Origin: Kibdelosporangium persicum
GTDB lineage: Bacteria > Actinomycetota > Actinomycetes > Mycobacteriales > Pseudonocardiaceae
Reading direction: 5' to 3'
DNA: 64,000 bases
Assembly (NCBI RefSeq): GCF_013280595.1
Contig: NZ_JAAATY010000005.1
Span: 328,959 to 392,958, forward strand
This document shows positions 16,142-25,123 of this stretch, in pieces (within the stretch, counting starts at the first letter, position 1; every line of letters begins with the position of its first letter). A model generated the notes under the pieces. That model saw only the letters and a program-made list of their open reading frames with translations. It was not told where the DNA came from and did not search any database. A program made the position numbers and the translations under genes.

Positions 16142-16826
16142 CTACTGCTGGCCGAAGGTCACCACCAACCGGCCGTCCGCCGCGAACGACCACCTCGGCG
16201 CACCGGGGTAGGACGAGCACCGGGACCCGTTCGTACCGGACCAGAACTGGTTCGAACTGTCCGAGTTGCCGATGATCCTGTCGTTCGAGCCGCTGCCGCT
16301 ACGGCAGGAGACGTTGTTCCGGAACACCGAAGTGCCGCCGTCGAACGAGTAGTCGCGCTCGGCGTTGTCGATGCTGACGTTGTCCGACACCGTCGATGTT
16401 CGGCAGGCCGCCGGAAGTGGTCGGGTTGAGCCGGATCGTGTTACTGCCCGCGTTCACGGTGACGGGCAACGACTTGGTGACCCAGGTGTTCCACGCACCC
16501 GTGCTCTCGAACGACACCGCCTGCACGGTCGTACCGTTGACGATCAGGTCGGCGGGGCGGCTACTGCTCGTGCCGTTGGCGAACCGCACCTCCAGCGTCG
16601 CCGTACCTGCCGCCGAGGCGGTCGCGGTGAACTGGGCGTAGGCGCCAGTCGCGTTGGTGCCGTTGCAGAAGCCGGAACCGGAGAAACCCGACCAGTTGCT
16701 GTCGATCGTGCCGGTGCAGGTCGCCGGGGACGCCTCGACCTCATAACGTGTGGTCGCGGCGCTCGCCGACGCGGGGACCACCACGGCCAGGAGCACGGCA
16801 CCAGAGACCAGAAGCGAGCATCTCAT
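16142..16826 (-). pseudogene. CBM-pectate lyase (PL9-like) remnant with internal deletion
   Basis: From ATG 16826 the reading frame gives a signal peptide (about 1-23) and a CBM like that of the next gene (NWSGFSGSGFCNGTNATGAY) ending GGLPNID at about 16393. It then leaves frame. In another frame, 16142-16390 encodes the C-terminus of a PL9-type pectate lyase (NVSIDNAERDYSFDGGTSVF, FWSGTNGSRCSSYPGA, LVVTFGQQ). The PL9 catalytic body of more than 200 residues is missing, and the join is out of frame. The gene starts 15 bases after the PL1 stop, so it was the second gene of a pectinase operon. Catalysis should be lost; a secreted CBM could still be made. Confidence 0.75.
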
Positions 16827-16841
16827 CGTCTGCCACCCATG

Positions 16842-18221
16842 TCAGAGCTTGCCCGCGCCCGCGCCGGCAGTGACGGATGCCTTGACGGTGCTGACGTTGT
16901 CCGCGGTGTAGCTGTACGGGATGGGCGCCACGGTTCCGTTGACCTCGCAGGGTCCGGAGTTGGTCAGCGAGTTGTCGCGTGCCACCAACCGCCCGGGATC
17001 AGATTCCGCGTACCCGCTCGCCGACCAGCACGCCTGCTGCACGTTCTCGAAGACGTTGCCCTCCACGAGCAGTCCGGCGTCCATAAGAGACGCGATGGCG
17101 TACGAGTCCTCGTTGTTGTTCACATTGGAGTAGTAGTTGTTGAACACGTGGACCGTCTCACCGAAGCGCACGCGCGGGCTGCGCTCGAACGTGCGGTCGA
17201 ACCAGTTGTGGTGGTAGGTGACCCGCAGATGACCGCGGTCCTCACCGCCGTTGCCGTCGGAGTGGCCGACCAGCGAGGTCTTCCAGTGATTGCGGACGAT
17301 GTTCCAGGACACCGTGATGTAGTCGGCGGCGTGGGTGATGTCGATCATGCCGTCGTAGTGGTCGGGGTCGTTCTCGATCGTGCTGGACATCGTGTTGTGG
17401 TCGAGCCAGATGTGCGTGGCGTTCTCGATCTGGATCGCGTCCCTGCCGGGTACGCCGCGGATGTTCATGTTCTGGATGATCACGTTGGCGGGGCGCATGT
17501 CCTCGATGTTGAGGGTGGTCCCGGAGATCCCCGATCCGGCGCCGACACCGCGGATCGTCTTGTCGGCACTGATCTCGACGGTGCCTGAGCCGCTGAGCAT
17601 CCCGTTGACCAGAATGGTCCTGGCACCCGAGGCCTGCGCCTGGGTCCGGAAATCGGCGAAACTGCTCACGGTGACCGTGGACCCGCTTGCGCCACCGGTG
17701 GTACCACCGGCCTGTGTGGCCCAGCCGAGGATCCCACCGGGCGGCGGCTCAGTGGAGCCACCGCTGTCGAAGTCGAGGTAGTCGATGTTGGGCAGGCCGC
17801 TGGACGTGGTCGGGTTCAGCCGGATCGTGTTGCTGCCCGCGTTCACCGGCACGCTCACCGTCTTGGTCGTCCACGTCGACCAAGCCCCGGTTGCCTCGAA
17901 CGACGGCGTCTGCACTGAGGCGCCGTTCACGACCAGGTTGGCCGGTCGAGCCGCCGTGGAACCGTTCGCGAACCGCAGCGCCAGTGTTGCCGTGCCAGCC
18001 GTCGACGCGTTCACCGTGAACTGGACGTAGCCGCTCGTTCCGTTGGTACCGTTGCAGAAACCGGCGCCGGAGTAGCCGGGCCAGTCGGAGTCGATCGTGC
18101 CGATGCACGCCGCCGGGGCGGTTTCGGCCTCATAGCGGGTGATCGCGGCGCCTGCCGAGGCAGGGACCACCAGCCCGGCCAGCAAGGCAACGCCTGCGAC
18201 CAAAGGCATGCGTCTCATCAT
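16842..18221 (-). CDS. Secreted CBM-PL1 pectate lyase
   Basis: This 459-residue protein has a signal peptide (about 1-26), a CBM35/CBM6-like domain (about 27-150; EAETAPAACIGTIDSDWPGY), a short Ser/Pro linker and a PL1 beta-helix (about 165-459). PL1 signatures are present: IWLDHNTMS, DGMIDITHAADYITVSWNI, and TYHHNWFDRTFERSPRVRFG with the catalytic Arg. It cleaves polygalacturonate by beta-elimination. GGGAGATG precedes the double ATG start. It lies 192 bases downstream of the PL3 gene on the same strand. Confidence 0.92.
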   Translation of the reverse strand: MMRRMPLVAGVALLAGLVVPASAGAAITRYEAETAPAACIGTIDSDWPGYSGAGFCNGTNGTSGYVQFTVNASTAGTATLALRFANGSTAARPANLVVNGASVQTPSFEATGAWSTWTTKTVSVPVNAGSNTIRLNPTTSSGLPNIDYLDFDSGGSTEPPPGGILGWATQAGGTTGGASGSTVTVSSFADFRTQAQASGARTILVNGMLSGSGTVEISADKTIRGVGAGSGISGTTLNIEDMRPANVIIQNMNIRGVPGRDAIQIENATHIWLDHNTMSSTIENDPDHYDGMIDITHAADYITVSWNIVRNHWKTSLVGHSDGNGGEDRGHLRVTYHHNWFDRTFERSPRVRFGETVHVFNNYYSNVNNNEDSYAIASLMDAGLLVEGNVFENVQQACWSASGYAESDPGRLVARDNSLTNSGPCEVNGTVAPIPYSYTADNVSTVKASVTAGAGAGKL

Positions 18222-18413
18222 CCATCTCCCAAGTCAAAGTGTGGCCCGCGGTCCGGCGTACTGCCGCGACATGGCCGGGATGTCCGCTGCGAGTGCAGGG
18301 TGTACGAGTGGAAAGCCTCCGGCCGAACGCCGCCCCAGGCATGTGACGTCTTGTCGGAATGACGATGTGCCGGCTGGACCGCGGGTCGTGCGGTCCAGCC
18401 GGGCCGGTCGGCC

Positions 18414-19202
18414 TTACTGGTAGGTGATGTCGGACGCGGAGTAGACGCAGTTCTTCCCGTCCGCGCCGGTGCCGACCTTCTTGGACTCGCCTTCGCCCTT
18501 CTTGACACCGTTGTACTTGTCGCAGATGGTGACCTTCCTGCTGCTGTCACCCACGATCGTGACGCGGCTGAGCCGCGCGGTGTCGCCGTAGTTCACGTTG
18601 ATGCTGACTATGTTCTTCGCCGACATCTCGATCCGTACGTTCTCCACCCGCACGTGCCGGGTCTGCGGGTTGTTGCTGCAGTTGCCGCATGTCCGGACGA
18701 GCTTGCCGATGCCCTGGGCGGCGAAGTTGCGCACGATCATCGTGCCGGGGGCGTTGTGCTGGAACACCTTGTCGCTGGCGCTCAGCGCACCGCCGCCGTC
18801 GATGGTCATCGTCTGCGAGGCGGACGTGCCCTTGAACGTCGCGGCGTCCTCACCCACGTCCTCCCACCACACGTTGCGCAACGTGCAGGTGCCCAGGCAG
18901 TGCACGCCGTCGGCGCCGGGCTTGCCGATGATCACGTTGGCCAGCGTCGCCCCGTCGGCGAGCTCGAACACCGCCTTCTGGCTCTCGCTGCCGCCGCCAC
19001 CGCCCAGTCCCTCCGGGATGATCCGCTTCATCCCGTAGTCCCGGGAGCCGGAGACCTTGACGGTGCTCGTCACGGTCTCCTGGCCGTTGGCCGGTGGCAC
19101 CGTCAACGCCTGCGCGGGCTGCGCGACCACCACGATCATGCCCGCCGCGAAGACGCCGGCGAACCCACCGGACAGGAACCGACGCCACTTCGTCGTGGCC
19201 AT
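18414..19202 (-). CDS. Secreted PL3 pectate lyase
   Basis: This encodes 262 residues from ATG 19202 ([13 protein letters not shown]) with GGAGG five bases upstream. A signal peptide ends near AQPAQA (about 36). The mature protein is a compact PL3 beta-helix with [57 protein letters not shown] and [16 protein letters not shown]3 enzymes are alkaline, calcium-dependent pectate lyases. A LacI-type operator lies 86 bases upstream of the start. Confidence 0.92.
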   Translation of the reverse strand: MATTKWRRFLSGGFAGVFAAGMIVVVAQPAQALTVPPANGQETVTSTVKVSGSRDYGMKRIIPEGLGGGGGSESQKAVFELADGATLANVIIGKPGADGVHCLGTCTLRNVWWEDVGEDAATFKGTSASQTMTIDGGGALSASDKVFQHNAPGTMIVRNFAAQGIGKLVRTCGNCSNNPQTRHVRVENVRIEMSAKNIVSINVNYGDTARLSRVTIVGDSSRKVTICDKYNGVKKGEGESKKVGTGADGKNCVYSASDITYQ

Positions 19203-19287
19203 AGAACCTCCGAAGCACTTTGCAGGATGACTCCCCGAAGGGAAAGTCTTGTCGTGCGAGCCGGCCGCCGGACCGACCCTACGCACG

Positions 19288-19301
19288 GGAAAGCGCTTTC
19301 C
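19288..19301. promoter_or_regulatory. LacI-type operator upstream of PL3 pectate lyase
   Basis: GGAAAGCGCTTTCC is a perfect 14-bp palindrome with a central CG, the usual form of actinobacterial LacI/GalR operators. It differs from the operator at 1784, so a LacI repressor encoded elsewhere is expected to control the pectate lyases. Confidence 0.6.
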
Positions 19302-19466
19302 GCAAGGCTCCTTGTCGATGAAACCCCTTTCACACAAGACGATCGCGCTGCGTCGCGGTTCGTGGCAGCCGAGTCGCGGGATCAGTCCACCGGAGCCGCC
19401 CGCGTCGCCGGCGCGAGTGTCCTTAATGTACTTCGGACGCGGCCCGGCCGAGCGGAAGCGGGACCG

Positions 19467-20855
19467 TCACCACTCCGCGGTCCGCGGCCTGAGGGCGTCC
19501 TCTCGGGACTCCATCGTTTTGCCGTTCACGTTCGAGTAGACACTGACCAGGTCGTCGGTGGTCAGGTACTGGTCGGGCACACCGGACGGCGCGGACACGA
19601 CCAGCAGGGTCGGCGCCGGGACCTCGTTGAAGAAGCGGTGGATCGCCAGCCCGTTGCTGACCGCGACCTTGATCCCGGCCTGGATGCCCAGCGTCTCCCC
19701 GGCCTTCGCCTGCCAGCCGCGGTTCCACATCGCCGCGGCGAGCACCGGTACGAACAGGTGGGTCACGCCCGCGGCCGTCACCAGCCCATGCCGCTCCGGA
19801 CGGCCGAAGTCCTCGCAGATCTGGATCGCGAACCGGCCCAGCCGGGATTCCAGGAGATTCAGCTGCCGGATGTGCGGGATGTACTCGTCACGCTTGATGT
19901 CGCCGAGGTCCACGCCGTACTCGTGCTGCTTCGCGGTGGTGAAGGCGAAACCGGACTGCTTGTCCTGGGTCATCAGCAGGCGTGCGCATCCCGAGCGGTG
20001 CACCAGGACCGCACGGTTCGGCGGACGGCTGCTCTGCAGGTTCGGCCCGACCGTCTGCACGGGCCCGCTGCCCAGCAGCAGCCAGGTCAACAGCCCGCCC
20101 TCCGGCCGCGGGGTGGACTGGAGCAGCTCGCACCACTTGGCCAGCAGGGTGTCGTCCAGGCTCGCCTCAGGCAGGATCGCCAGCATCGCGCCGCTGGCGT
20201 CGAGCGCGGCCAAGGCTTCGGCCAGGTGCGGGAGCAGTCGTTCGGCGGACGGCGTGACGGAGTAGAAGGCTCCCCGCCCGGGGAGCGTCCACAGCACGTC
20301 TTCGGGTTCGGCCAGGAACGGCAGCTGCGCGATGACCGGGGACGGCGGCGAGTCGAGCTCCTCGGCGTCCACGGCCATTTCGGTGTCGGGCAGGTCGTAG
20401 AGCTCGGGAACGAACTGCAGGTGCAGGTCGGCGCTGTGGTATGGGGGCACCCTGATCAGGTTCAGGAAGCCGTCGATGTACTCGGGATCCTCGTTCGGCC
20501 GCAGCCACGAGGCCCGCTTGAACACCAGAGAACCGCTGGTCTGGTCGTTGAGCCTGCCGGTCATCGTCAATCGGGTGCGCAACCCGTCCAGCGGGCTGAA
20601 CGCGAGGGTGTCGGTCTCCTTGCTGGCGTGCAGCAGGGCCAGGTCGAGGCCCAGCAGCACCCCGAACGCCTCAGGACTCGCGGTCGGCGGATCCGGCAGC
20701 AGGTGGTCGGCCAGCGAGCCGGTCTGCTCGACGTCCAGCCGGACCTGGCCGGCGACCTCGCCGACCCGCCTGCTCTCCGACCAGTCGCTCAGCACGCTCG
20801 CGTCGACCGTCCGCAGCAGGTCGTAGAGCTTGACATAGGCATCCGCCGGGTCCAT
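19467..20855 (-). CDS. Nitrilase-superfamily hydrolase with novel N-terminal region
   Basis: This encodes 462 residues from ATG 20855 with AAGGAAG upstream. Residues about 190-450 are nitrilase-like with a plausible Glu-Lys-Cys triad: Glu in AILPEASLDD (about 227), Lys in AKQHEYGVDL (about 308), Cys in FAIQICEDFGRPERHG (about 346). The first 185 residues have no fold that I recognise. There is no signal peptide. The gene is divergent from a winged-helix gene only 38 bases away, so the two probably share regulation. The substrate cannot be read from sequence; an amide or nitrile is the family expectation. Confidence 0.75.
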   Translation of the reverse strand: MDPADAYVKLYDLLRTVDASVLSDWSESRRVGEVAGQVRLDVEQTGSLADHLLPDPPTASPEAFGVLLGLDLALLHASKETDTLAFSPLDGLRTRLTMTGRLNDQTSGSLVFKRASWLRPNEDPEYIDGFLNLIRVPPYHSADLHLQFVPELYDLPDTEMAVDAEELDSPPSPVIAQLPFLAEPEDVLWTLPGRGAFYSVTPSAERLLPHLAEALAALDASGAMLAILPEASLDDTLLAKWCELLQSTPRPEGGLLTWLLLGSGPVQTVGPNLQSSRPPNRAVLVHRSGCARLLMTQDKQSGFAFTTAKQHEYGVDLGDIKRDEYIPHIRQLNLLESRLGRFAIQICEDFGRPERHGLVTAAGVTHLFVPVLAAAMWNRGWQAKAGETLGIQAGIKVAVSNGLAIHRFFNEVPAPTLLVVSAPSGVPDQYLTTDDLVSVYSNVNGKTMESREDALRPRTAEW

Positions 20856-20893
20856 ACTTAACACTTCCTTGACGATTGGGCGGTGGTTGCGAG

Positions 20894-21496
20894 ATGGATG
20901 CCAGTTGCGCGTTTCCAACGCGCTCGCACACGTCCAGCGCGTCGTCGACCGGCCTGGAGCACGGGCTGAAGGTCTGGGCAGGCCGCCTCGCCGAGGAGAC
21001 CGGGGACGGCAAGGTCCTCGGTGAGCAGGCAGCGGTCGACCGGTGGACCGCCGCGGTGAGCCGTTGGCTGGTGGACGCGACCCTGCTGGCCGATGTGCCG
21101 AACCTGCACGAGGCCTTGGAAGTCCTGCGTGCGGCGGCCATGCGTGCGCACCCCGCGGGCCCGACGGCCCGGCTGGAGACGACACTCGTCACGCTCGCGG
21201 AATTCGCGCGGGCGGGCTTGGACCGGGCGCGGCAGAACCAGCTCGCCGACACCCTCGACCCGAACTCGTGGGCGGCGCGGATGCTGGTGCTCGTCTTCGA
21301 GAGGCCGCACATCACCAGCGCGGACATCGTCACCGAGCTCGCGACGCACGAAGCCCAGATCAGCCGCAGCGGGAAGGCTCTCGTCGAACGAGGCCTGCTC
21401 GTCAAGAACCGGCACGGCCGATCGAAGGGCTGGCACGTCACGCCGCGTGGTGCCGTCACCGCCCAGCGGCTCACCGAGCGGCGAACACACCCCTGA
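20894..21496 (+). CDS. Winged-helix (MarR-like) protein paired with the nitrilase
   Basis: This encodes 200 residues from ATG 20894 (MDASCAFPTRSH); an in-frame TTG at 20876 is less likely. Residues 15-125 are helical without family assignment (GLEHGLKVWAGRLAEETGDG, AVDRWTAAVSRWLVDATLLA). Residues 130-195 form a winged helix (MLVLVFERPHITSADIVTEL, EAQISRSGKALVERGLLVKN, WHVTPRG). It could be the regulator of the divergent nitrilase; the helical N-terminus may sense a ligand or bind the enzyme. Confidence 0.65.
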   Translation: MDASCAFPTRSHTSSASSTGLEHGLKVWAGRLAEETGDGKVLGEQAAVDRWTAAVSRWLVDATLLADVPNLHEALEVLRAAAMRAHPAGPTARLETTLVTLAEFARAGLDRARQNQLADTLDPNSWAARMLVLVFERPHITSADIVTELATHEAQISRSGKALVERGLLVKNRHGRSKGWHVTPRGAVTAQRLTERRTHP

Positions 21497-21637
21497 CCTG
21501 TTGCTCACTCCGTCTACCTTGCAGAACAGACAAACGGCGATCCGGCGGGCGTGTTCGCCGCGGATCACCGCGCACTGTTCCATCATCGCCGACTTTATAG
21601 TGCAGTTACAGCGAGTTACCCAAATGGCGTAGCGGAA

Positions 21638-21655
21638 CCGCGGGAAAACCCGCGG
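21638..21655. terminator. GC-rich hairpin
   Basis: CCGCGGG at 21638-21644 pairs with CCCGCGG at 21649-21655 around an AAAA loop. It lies 142 bases past the winged-helix gene in a convergent intergenic region and could serve as its terminator. There is no U-tract. Between 21497 and 21637 I see nothing else. Confidence 0.4.
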
Positions 21656-21724
21656 CCGACGCCAGGCGGCGCGGCCGATCTAGCGACCGGAACACCAGGA
21701 AAGCAGCCGCCCCCGCACGCCGCG

Positions 21725-21809
21725 AGGGGAATTTCGCGGTGCCGCAAAGGCGAACTCGACGTGCCGGAAAGGTCGACACGGGGTGCTGGAAAGGTCGACA
21801 CGGCGGGAC
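21725..21809. repeat. 22-bp direct-repeat array 2 (inverted relative to array 1)
   Basis: Three 22-bp units (21744-21765, 21766-21787, 21788-21809) are reverse complements of the array 1 unit, with the first degenerate (GCAAAGGCGAACTCGACGTG) and the others close (GGAAAGGTCGACACGGGGTG). The cap AGGGGAATTTCGCGGTGCC at 21725-21743 matches the array 1 cap with one mismatch. Both caps face inward, so the arrays bracket 16057-21724 as inverted ends. The outer edge coincides with the break in the dehydrogenase start at 21807. Confidence 0.9.
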
Positions 21810-21842
21810 GTCGCCGGGAGCGTGCAGCACGGTGCCGCGCAT
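21807..21842 (-). pseudogene. Truncated zinc alcohol dehydrogenase start
   Basis: An ATG at 21842 preceded by AAAGGAG encodes MRGTVLHAPGDV, a typical opening of a zinc-dependent alcohol dehydrogenase. After these 12 codons the frame runs into the 22-bp repeat array and all similarity stops. This looks like the stump of a gene cut by arrival of, or recombination at, the array. It follows the quinone oxidoreductase and multicopper oxidase genes on the same strand. Confidence 0.55.
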
Positions 21843-21876
21843 GGGGGTCTCCTTTCGGGTATGCCTCCAGGAACCG

Positions 21877-22765
21877 TCATCGTCGCTGACCAGGGAGCTT
21901 CTGGCGAAAGGTGCACGGACCGGGCACCTCGCCGGGTTTACCGTCGTGACGTGGACAATCGCGGGGAAGTCCGCGAGTTGCCGGCCACGCGGCGAGCCAG
22001 GATTTCACCCGAACAGGGGCGGGGCCTGCCCCGTAGCTGTGCAGGTGGAACGGGTGATCCATGGTGTGGTCGTTGACCAGCTCCCAGACCTCCGTGGTGC
22101 CGGAGCGGACCCGGATGTCCACCCGGTCGTGGTCGAACGTGCGGCCGTCGATGGTGAACACGCTGCCGCCGTCGCCGTTGAGCACCAGCCGCCGGGTTCG
22201 TACGGCCGGAGTGGGCGGCTCGATCGTGCGCAAAGCGCCAGGCAGAGCCACCGGCGCGAGTCCGGACGGCACGTTCAGGCTCGCCAGCAGGCGGTCTTCG
22301 CTGACCGTGCCGTTCGGGCCGTACACCGAATACGGCAACGCCCGCAGTTCCAACCGTCCTGCCGTGGTGGCGTCGACCAGAATCTCGGCCCGCTCCCCCG
22401 GCGTCAGCAGGATTTCCGTCACCTCGACAGGGTGTTCGACCAGTCCGCCGTCGGTAGCGACCAGGTGGAAGGCCCGGTGGTCCGCCTCGGCCAGCGCCAG
22501 GTGCCGCAAGGGGGCGTCCACGTCGGGCGAGAGCGGCAGTCCGTGGATGTGCAGGCTCGTCGGCACGTCGAGGCCGTTGCGGAACGGCAGCCGGACCCGC
22601 TCACCTTCCCGCCACCGCAACAACGGCCCGGGAACGCGGCCGGAGTACGCGAGACGGTCGCCCAGTGGCGCCGCGGTCAGTTCGCCGGTCAGCCCGGGGA
22701 ATTCGGGTAACTCCCCGGCGGCTCTTCGTCCACAGCAGACCCGCGGCGATCGTACGCGGGTTCAC
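21877..22765 (-). pseudogene. Decayed multicopper oxidase
   Basis: The original start is probably GTG 22765 (VNPRTIAAGLLW), overlapping the oxidoreductase stop by 4 bases. After about 12 codons the frame shifts to ELPEFPGLTGELTAAPLGDR and continues. Cupredoxin motifs are visible (TSLHIHGLPLSPDVDAPL, ATDGGLVEHPVEVTEILLTP, DHTMDHPFHLHSY), but the stretch between the first HxHG and ATDGG is about 100 residues too short, and sequence after HLHSY no longer matches. The HCH copper-ligand motif near the end is absent. At least three lesions make oxidase activity very unlikely. Confidence 0.7.
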
Positions 22766-23811
22766 GACTGCTCCCCGGCGACGAGAACGACCTTGCCCGC
22801 GACCGTGCCGGATTCGGCCAGGCGCATCGCGGCCGTGATGTCGGTCATCGGGATCCGGGCGGCGACCTGGGCGCGCAGGGTTCCGTCGGCCAGCAACGCG
22901 AACACCTGACCGAGGTCCTCCCGCATCCGAGCCTGGAACGCGGCCTTGTTCCGCCGGCCCGCCCAGATGTTGTAGAAGGACGCGCTCCGGCCGTTGGGCA
23001 ACGCGTTCCACCACAGCAGACGCGCGATCAGCTTCAGCACGGGCAGACGCGACGAGCCTTGCTGGTCACGGGTCGACGCCGTGCCGTACGAGACGAGCGA
23101 TCCGCGGCTGTTGAGCAGCCGGTACGAGTCCACGATGCCAGGCCCGCCCACGTGATCGAAGACCGCGTCCACACCGGACGGCGCCAGCTTGCGAACCTGG
23201 TCGACGAGATCCTTCGCCCGGTAGTCGAGCGGGATCGCACCCAGCTCCCGGACAGCGTCGTGGTGACGCGGGGACGCCGTGCCGATGACACGCACACCAG
23301 CCGCGTGCGCGAGCTGCACGAGCGTCGACCCGACGCCACCGTTCGCGCCCAGCACCAGGATCGTCTGGCCCGCACGGACTTTGGCGGACCGGTGCAACAT
23401 CTGCCACGCCGTGATCCCGTTCACCACGACCGTCTCCGCGTCTTCCGGGGCGATGCCGTCCGGCACCGGAACCGCGTCGCCGGCGTCGGCGAGAACGTGG
23501 CTGGCCCAGCCACCGATCTTGGTCAGCACGGCGACCCGCGTGCCGATCAGCGTCCGGTCGACGCCGTCACCCACGGCCTCGACGACACCGACCACGTCAT
23601 AACCGGGAACGAACGGGAACGGCGGCTGGTCGTAGTACTTCCCCCGGCGCATCTGCTGCTCGGCGAAGGACACGCCGCTTGCCTCCATCCGCACCAGGAC
23701 CTGCCCAGGTCCGGCCGGAACACCGGGACGCCGCCGGACCTGGAAGCCGTCCGGGCCGACGATCCCTGGGAGCACGATCTCGGTGACAGTCGCGTTCAGT
23801 GATGTGTTCAT
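22762..23811 (-). CDS. Medium-chain NADPH:quinone oxidoreductase
   Basis: This encodes 349 residues from ATG 23811 (MNTSLNATVTEIVLPG). It is a zinc-independent MDR protein with a GroES-like domain (FVPGYDVVGVVEAVGDGVD) and a Rossmann domain (TILVLGANGGVGSTLVQLAH, VDAVFDHVGGPGIVDSYRLL). It has no zinc-ligand Cys cluster, as expected for quinone reductases and enoyl reductases. It is first in a minus-strand run whose next two genes are decayed. Substrate unknown. Confidence 0.88.
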   Translation of the reverse strand: MNTSLNATVTEIVLPGIVGPDGFQVRRRPGVPAGPGQVLVRMEASGVSFAEQQMRRGKYYDQPPFPFVPGYDVVGVVEAVGDGVDRTLIGTRVAVLTKIGGWASHVLADAGDAVPVPDGIAPEDAETVVVNGITAWQMLHRSAKVRAGQTILVLGANGGVGSTLVQLAHAAGVRVIGTASPRHHDAVRELGAIPLDYRAKDLVDQVRKLAPSGVDAVFDHVGGPGIVDSYRLLNSRGSLVSYGTASTRDQQGSSRLPVLKLIARLLWWNALPNGRSASFYNIWAGRRNKAAFQARMREDLGQVFALLADGTLRAQVAARIPMTDITAAMRLAESGTVAGKVVLVAGEQS

Positions 23812-23936
23812 GCCCCATTTCTCGCACCCGCGGCCGGGGTTCCGCCTCGGCGAAAACCACCTATTCGGCCGCGGTGGACGCACTAGGCGATTTTCACCGA
23901 CGCGACCACATCGGCCCCGCTGCCAGCCTCGGCACC

Positions 23937-25123
23937 ATGACGAGCACGACGGCGACGACCACGACGACCCAGCGAGGGCCGACCCCGGTGGCGCGGGCCA
24001 CCCTGCTGGGCGCGGCCACGCTGACGATCATGGCGGCCGCCGTCATCGCACCGAGTCCCCGGCCATGAGCACGGTTTTCCCAGGTCAGGACGTGCTGGTC
24101 CGGCTCGCGCTGACCGTCACCTCGTTGGCGATCGCGATCAGCGCCCCGCTCTCGGGTCTCCTCGCCGACCGCTTCGGGCGACGGCCACTGCTGGCCGGCG
24201 GCCTGGCGCTGTACGCGGTCGCGGGCACGTCGGGCTACTTCGTGTCCGACCTCGCGGTGTTGCTGGTCACGCGAGCCCTGCTGGGGATCGCGGTCGGCGC
24301 GGTGATGACCGCGGTCAGCGCGATGATCACCGACTGGTTCGACGGACCGCGCCGCGCGTCGTTCCTCGGCCTGCAACAGGCCTTCGCGAGCCTCGGCGGC
24401 GTGCTGTTCCTGCCGCTCGCCGGTGTCCTGGCCACGGTGGACTGGAGGTTGCCGTTCTGGCTCTACGCCTGCTCGGCGCTCCTGCTGCCGTTCGCACTGT
24501 GGGCCCTCGACGAGCCGCCGCGCGTCGACAGACCCGTGTCCGGCTCCGGCCGGTCACGACATGTTCTGCGAATCAACGGCATCTACGTCCTTGCCCTGGT
24601 CGCGACGCTGGCGTTCTACATGGCGCCTACGCAGTTGCCTTTCCTGACGGCCGAATTCGGGCTCGGCCCGGCGGTCACCGGCGTCGTCGTCGCCGCAAGC
24701 ACCTTCACCGGCGTGGTGGGCGCCCTCGCTTTCCCGGTGCTGAAACGAAAACTGACGGCCACGGCGATCACCACGGCCAGCGTCGCCCTGCTGGGACTGG
24801 GCTGGCTGGTGATCGGCACGGCGGCCGACGTCGTGCTCGTCGGGGCAGGCCTGCTCATCGGCGGCGCAGGCGTCGGGCTCGTGGTTCCCAATGTGAACCT
24901 CAGGCTGGCGGACCTGGCCACCGCCGAGCGACGCGGCCGAGTCCTCAGTGGACTCGTCACCGGCATCTTCCTCGGCCAGTTCCTCTCGCCGCTGGCCGCA
25001 CAACCCCTTGTCCAGACCATCGGCATCGCCGACGCCTTCACCTACAGCGGCGTCGCGATGGCCGCGGGCGCGGCACTCGCCGCCCTGGTCCTCCCGCACC
25101 GAAACGAAAGGAAAGCCCGATGA
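23937..25123 (+). pseudogene. MFS transporter with frameshift after the first helix
   Basis: Frame 1 (ATG 23937) encodes TQRGPTPVARATLLGAATLT and then IMAAAVIAPS, the first helix of an MFS drug/sugar pump, and stops at 24068. The rest, from an ATG at 24065 to 25123, continues in another frame as MSTVFPGQDVLVRLALTVTS with the MFS loop motif GLLADRFGRRPLL and eleven helices. One missing base near 24056 would restore a continuous protein of about 395 residues. It is therefore a frameshifted gene, a sequencing error, or a case of reinitiation; the 4-base overlap of 24065 ATG and the first stop would allow coupling. Confidence 0.75.

Noticed and set aside
18654..20861. 735-codon plus-strand frame
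   Set aside because: Shadow of the PL3 and nitrilase genes; Arg/His-rich with no similarity.
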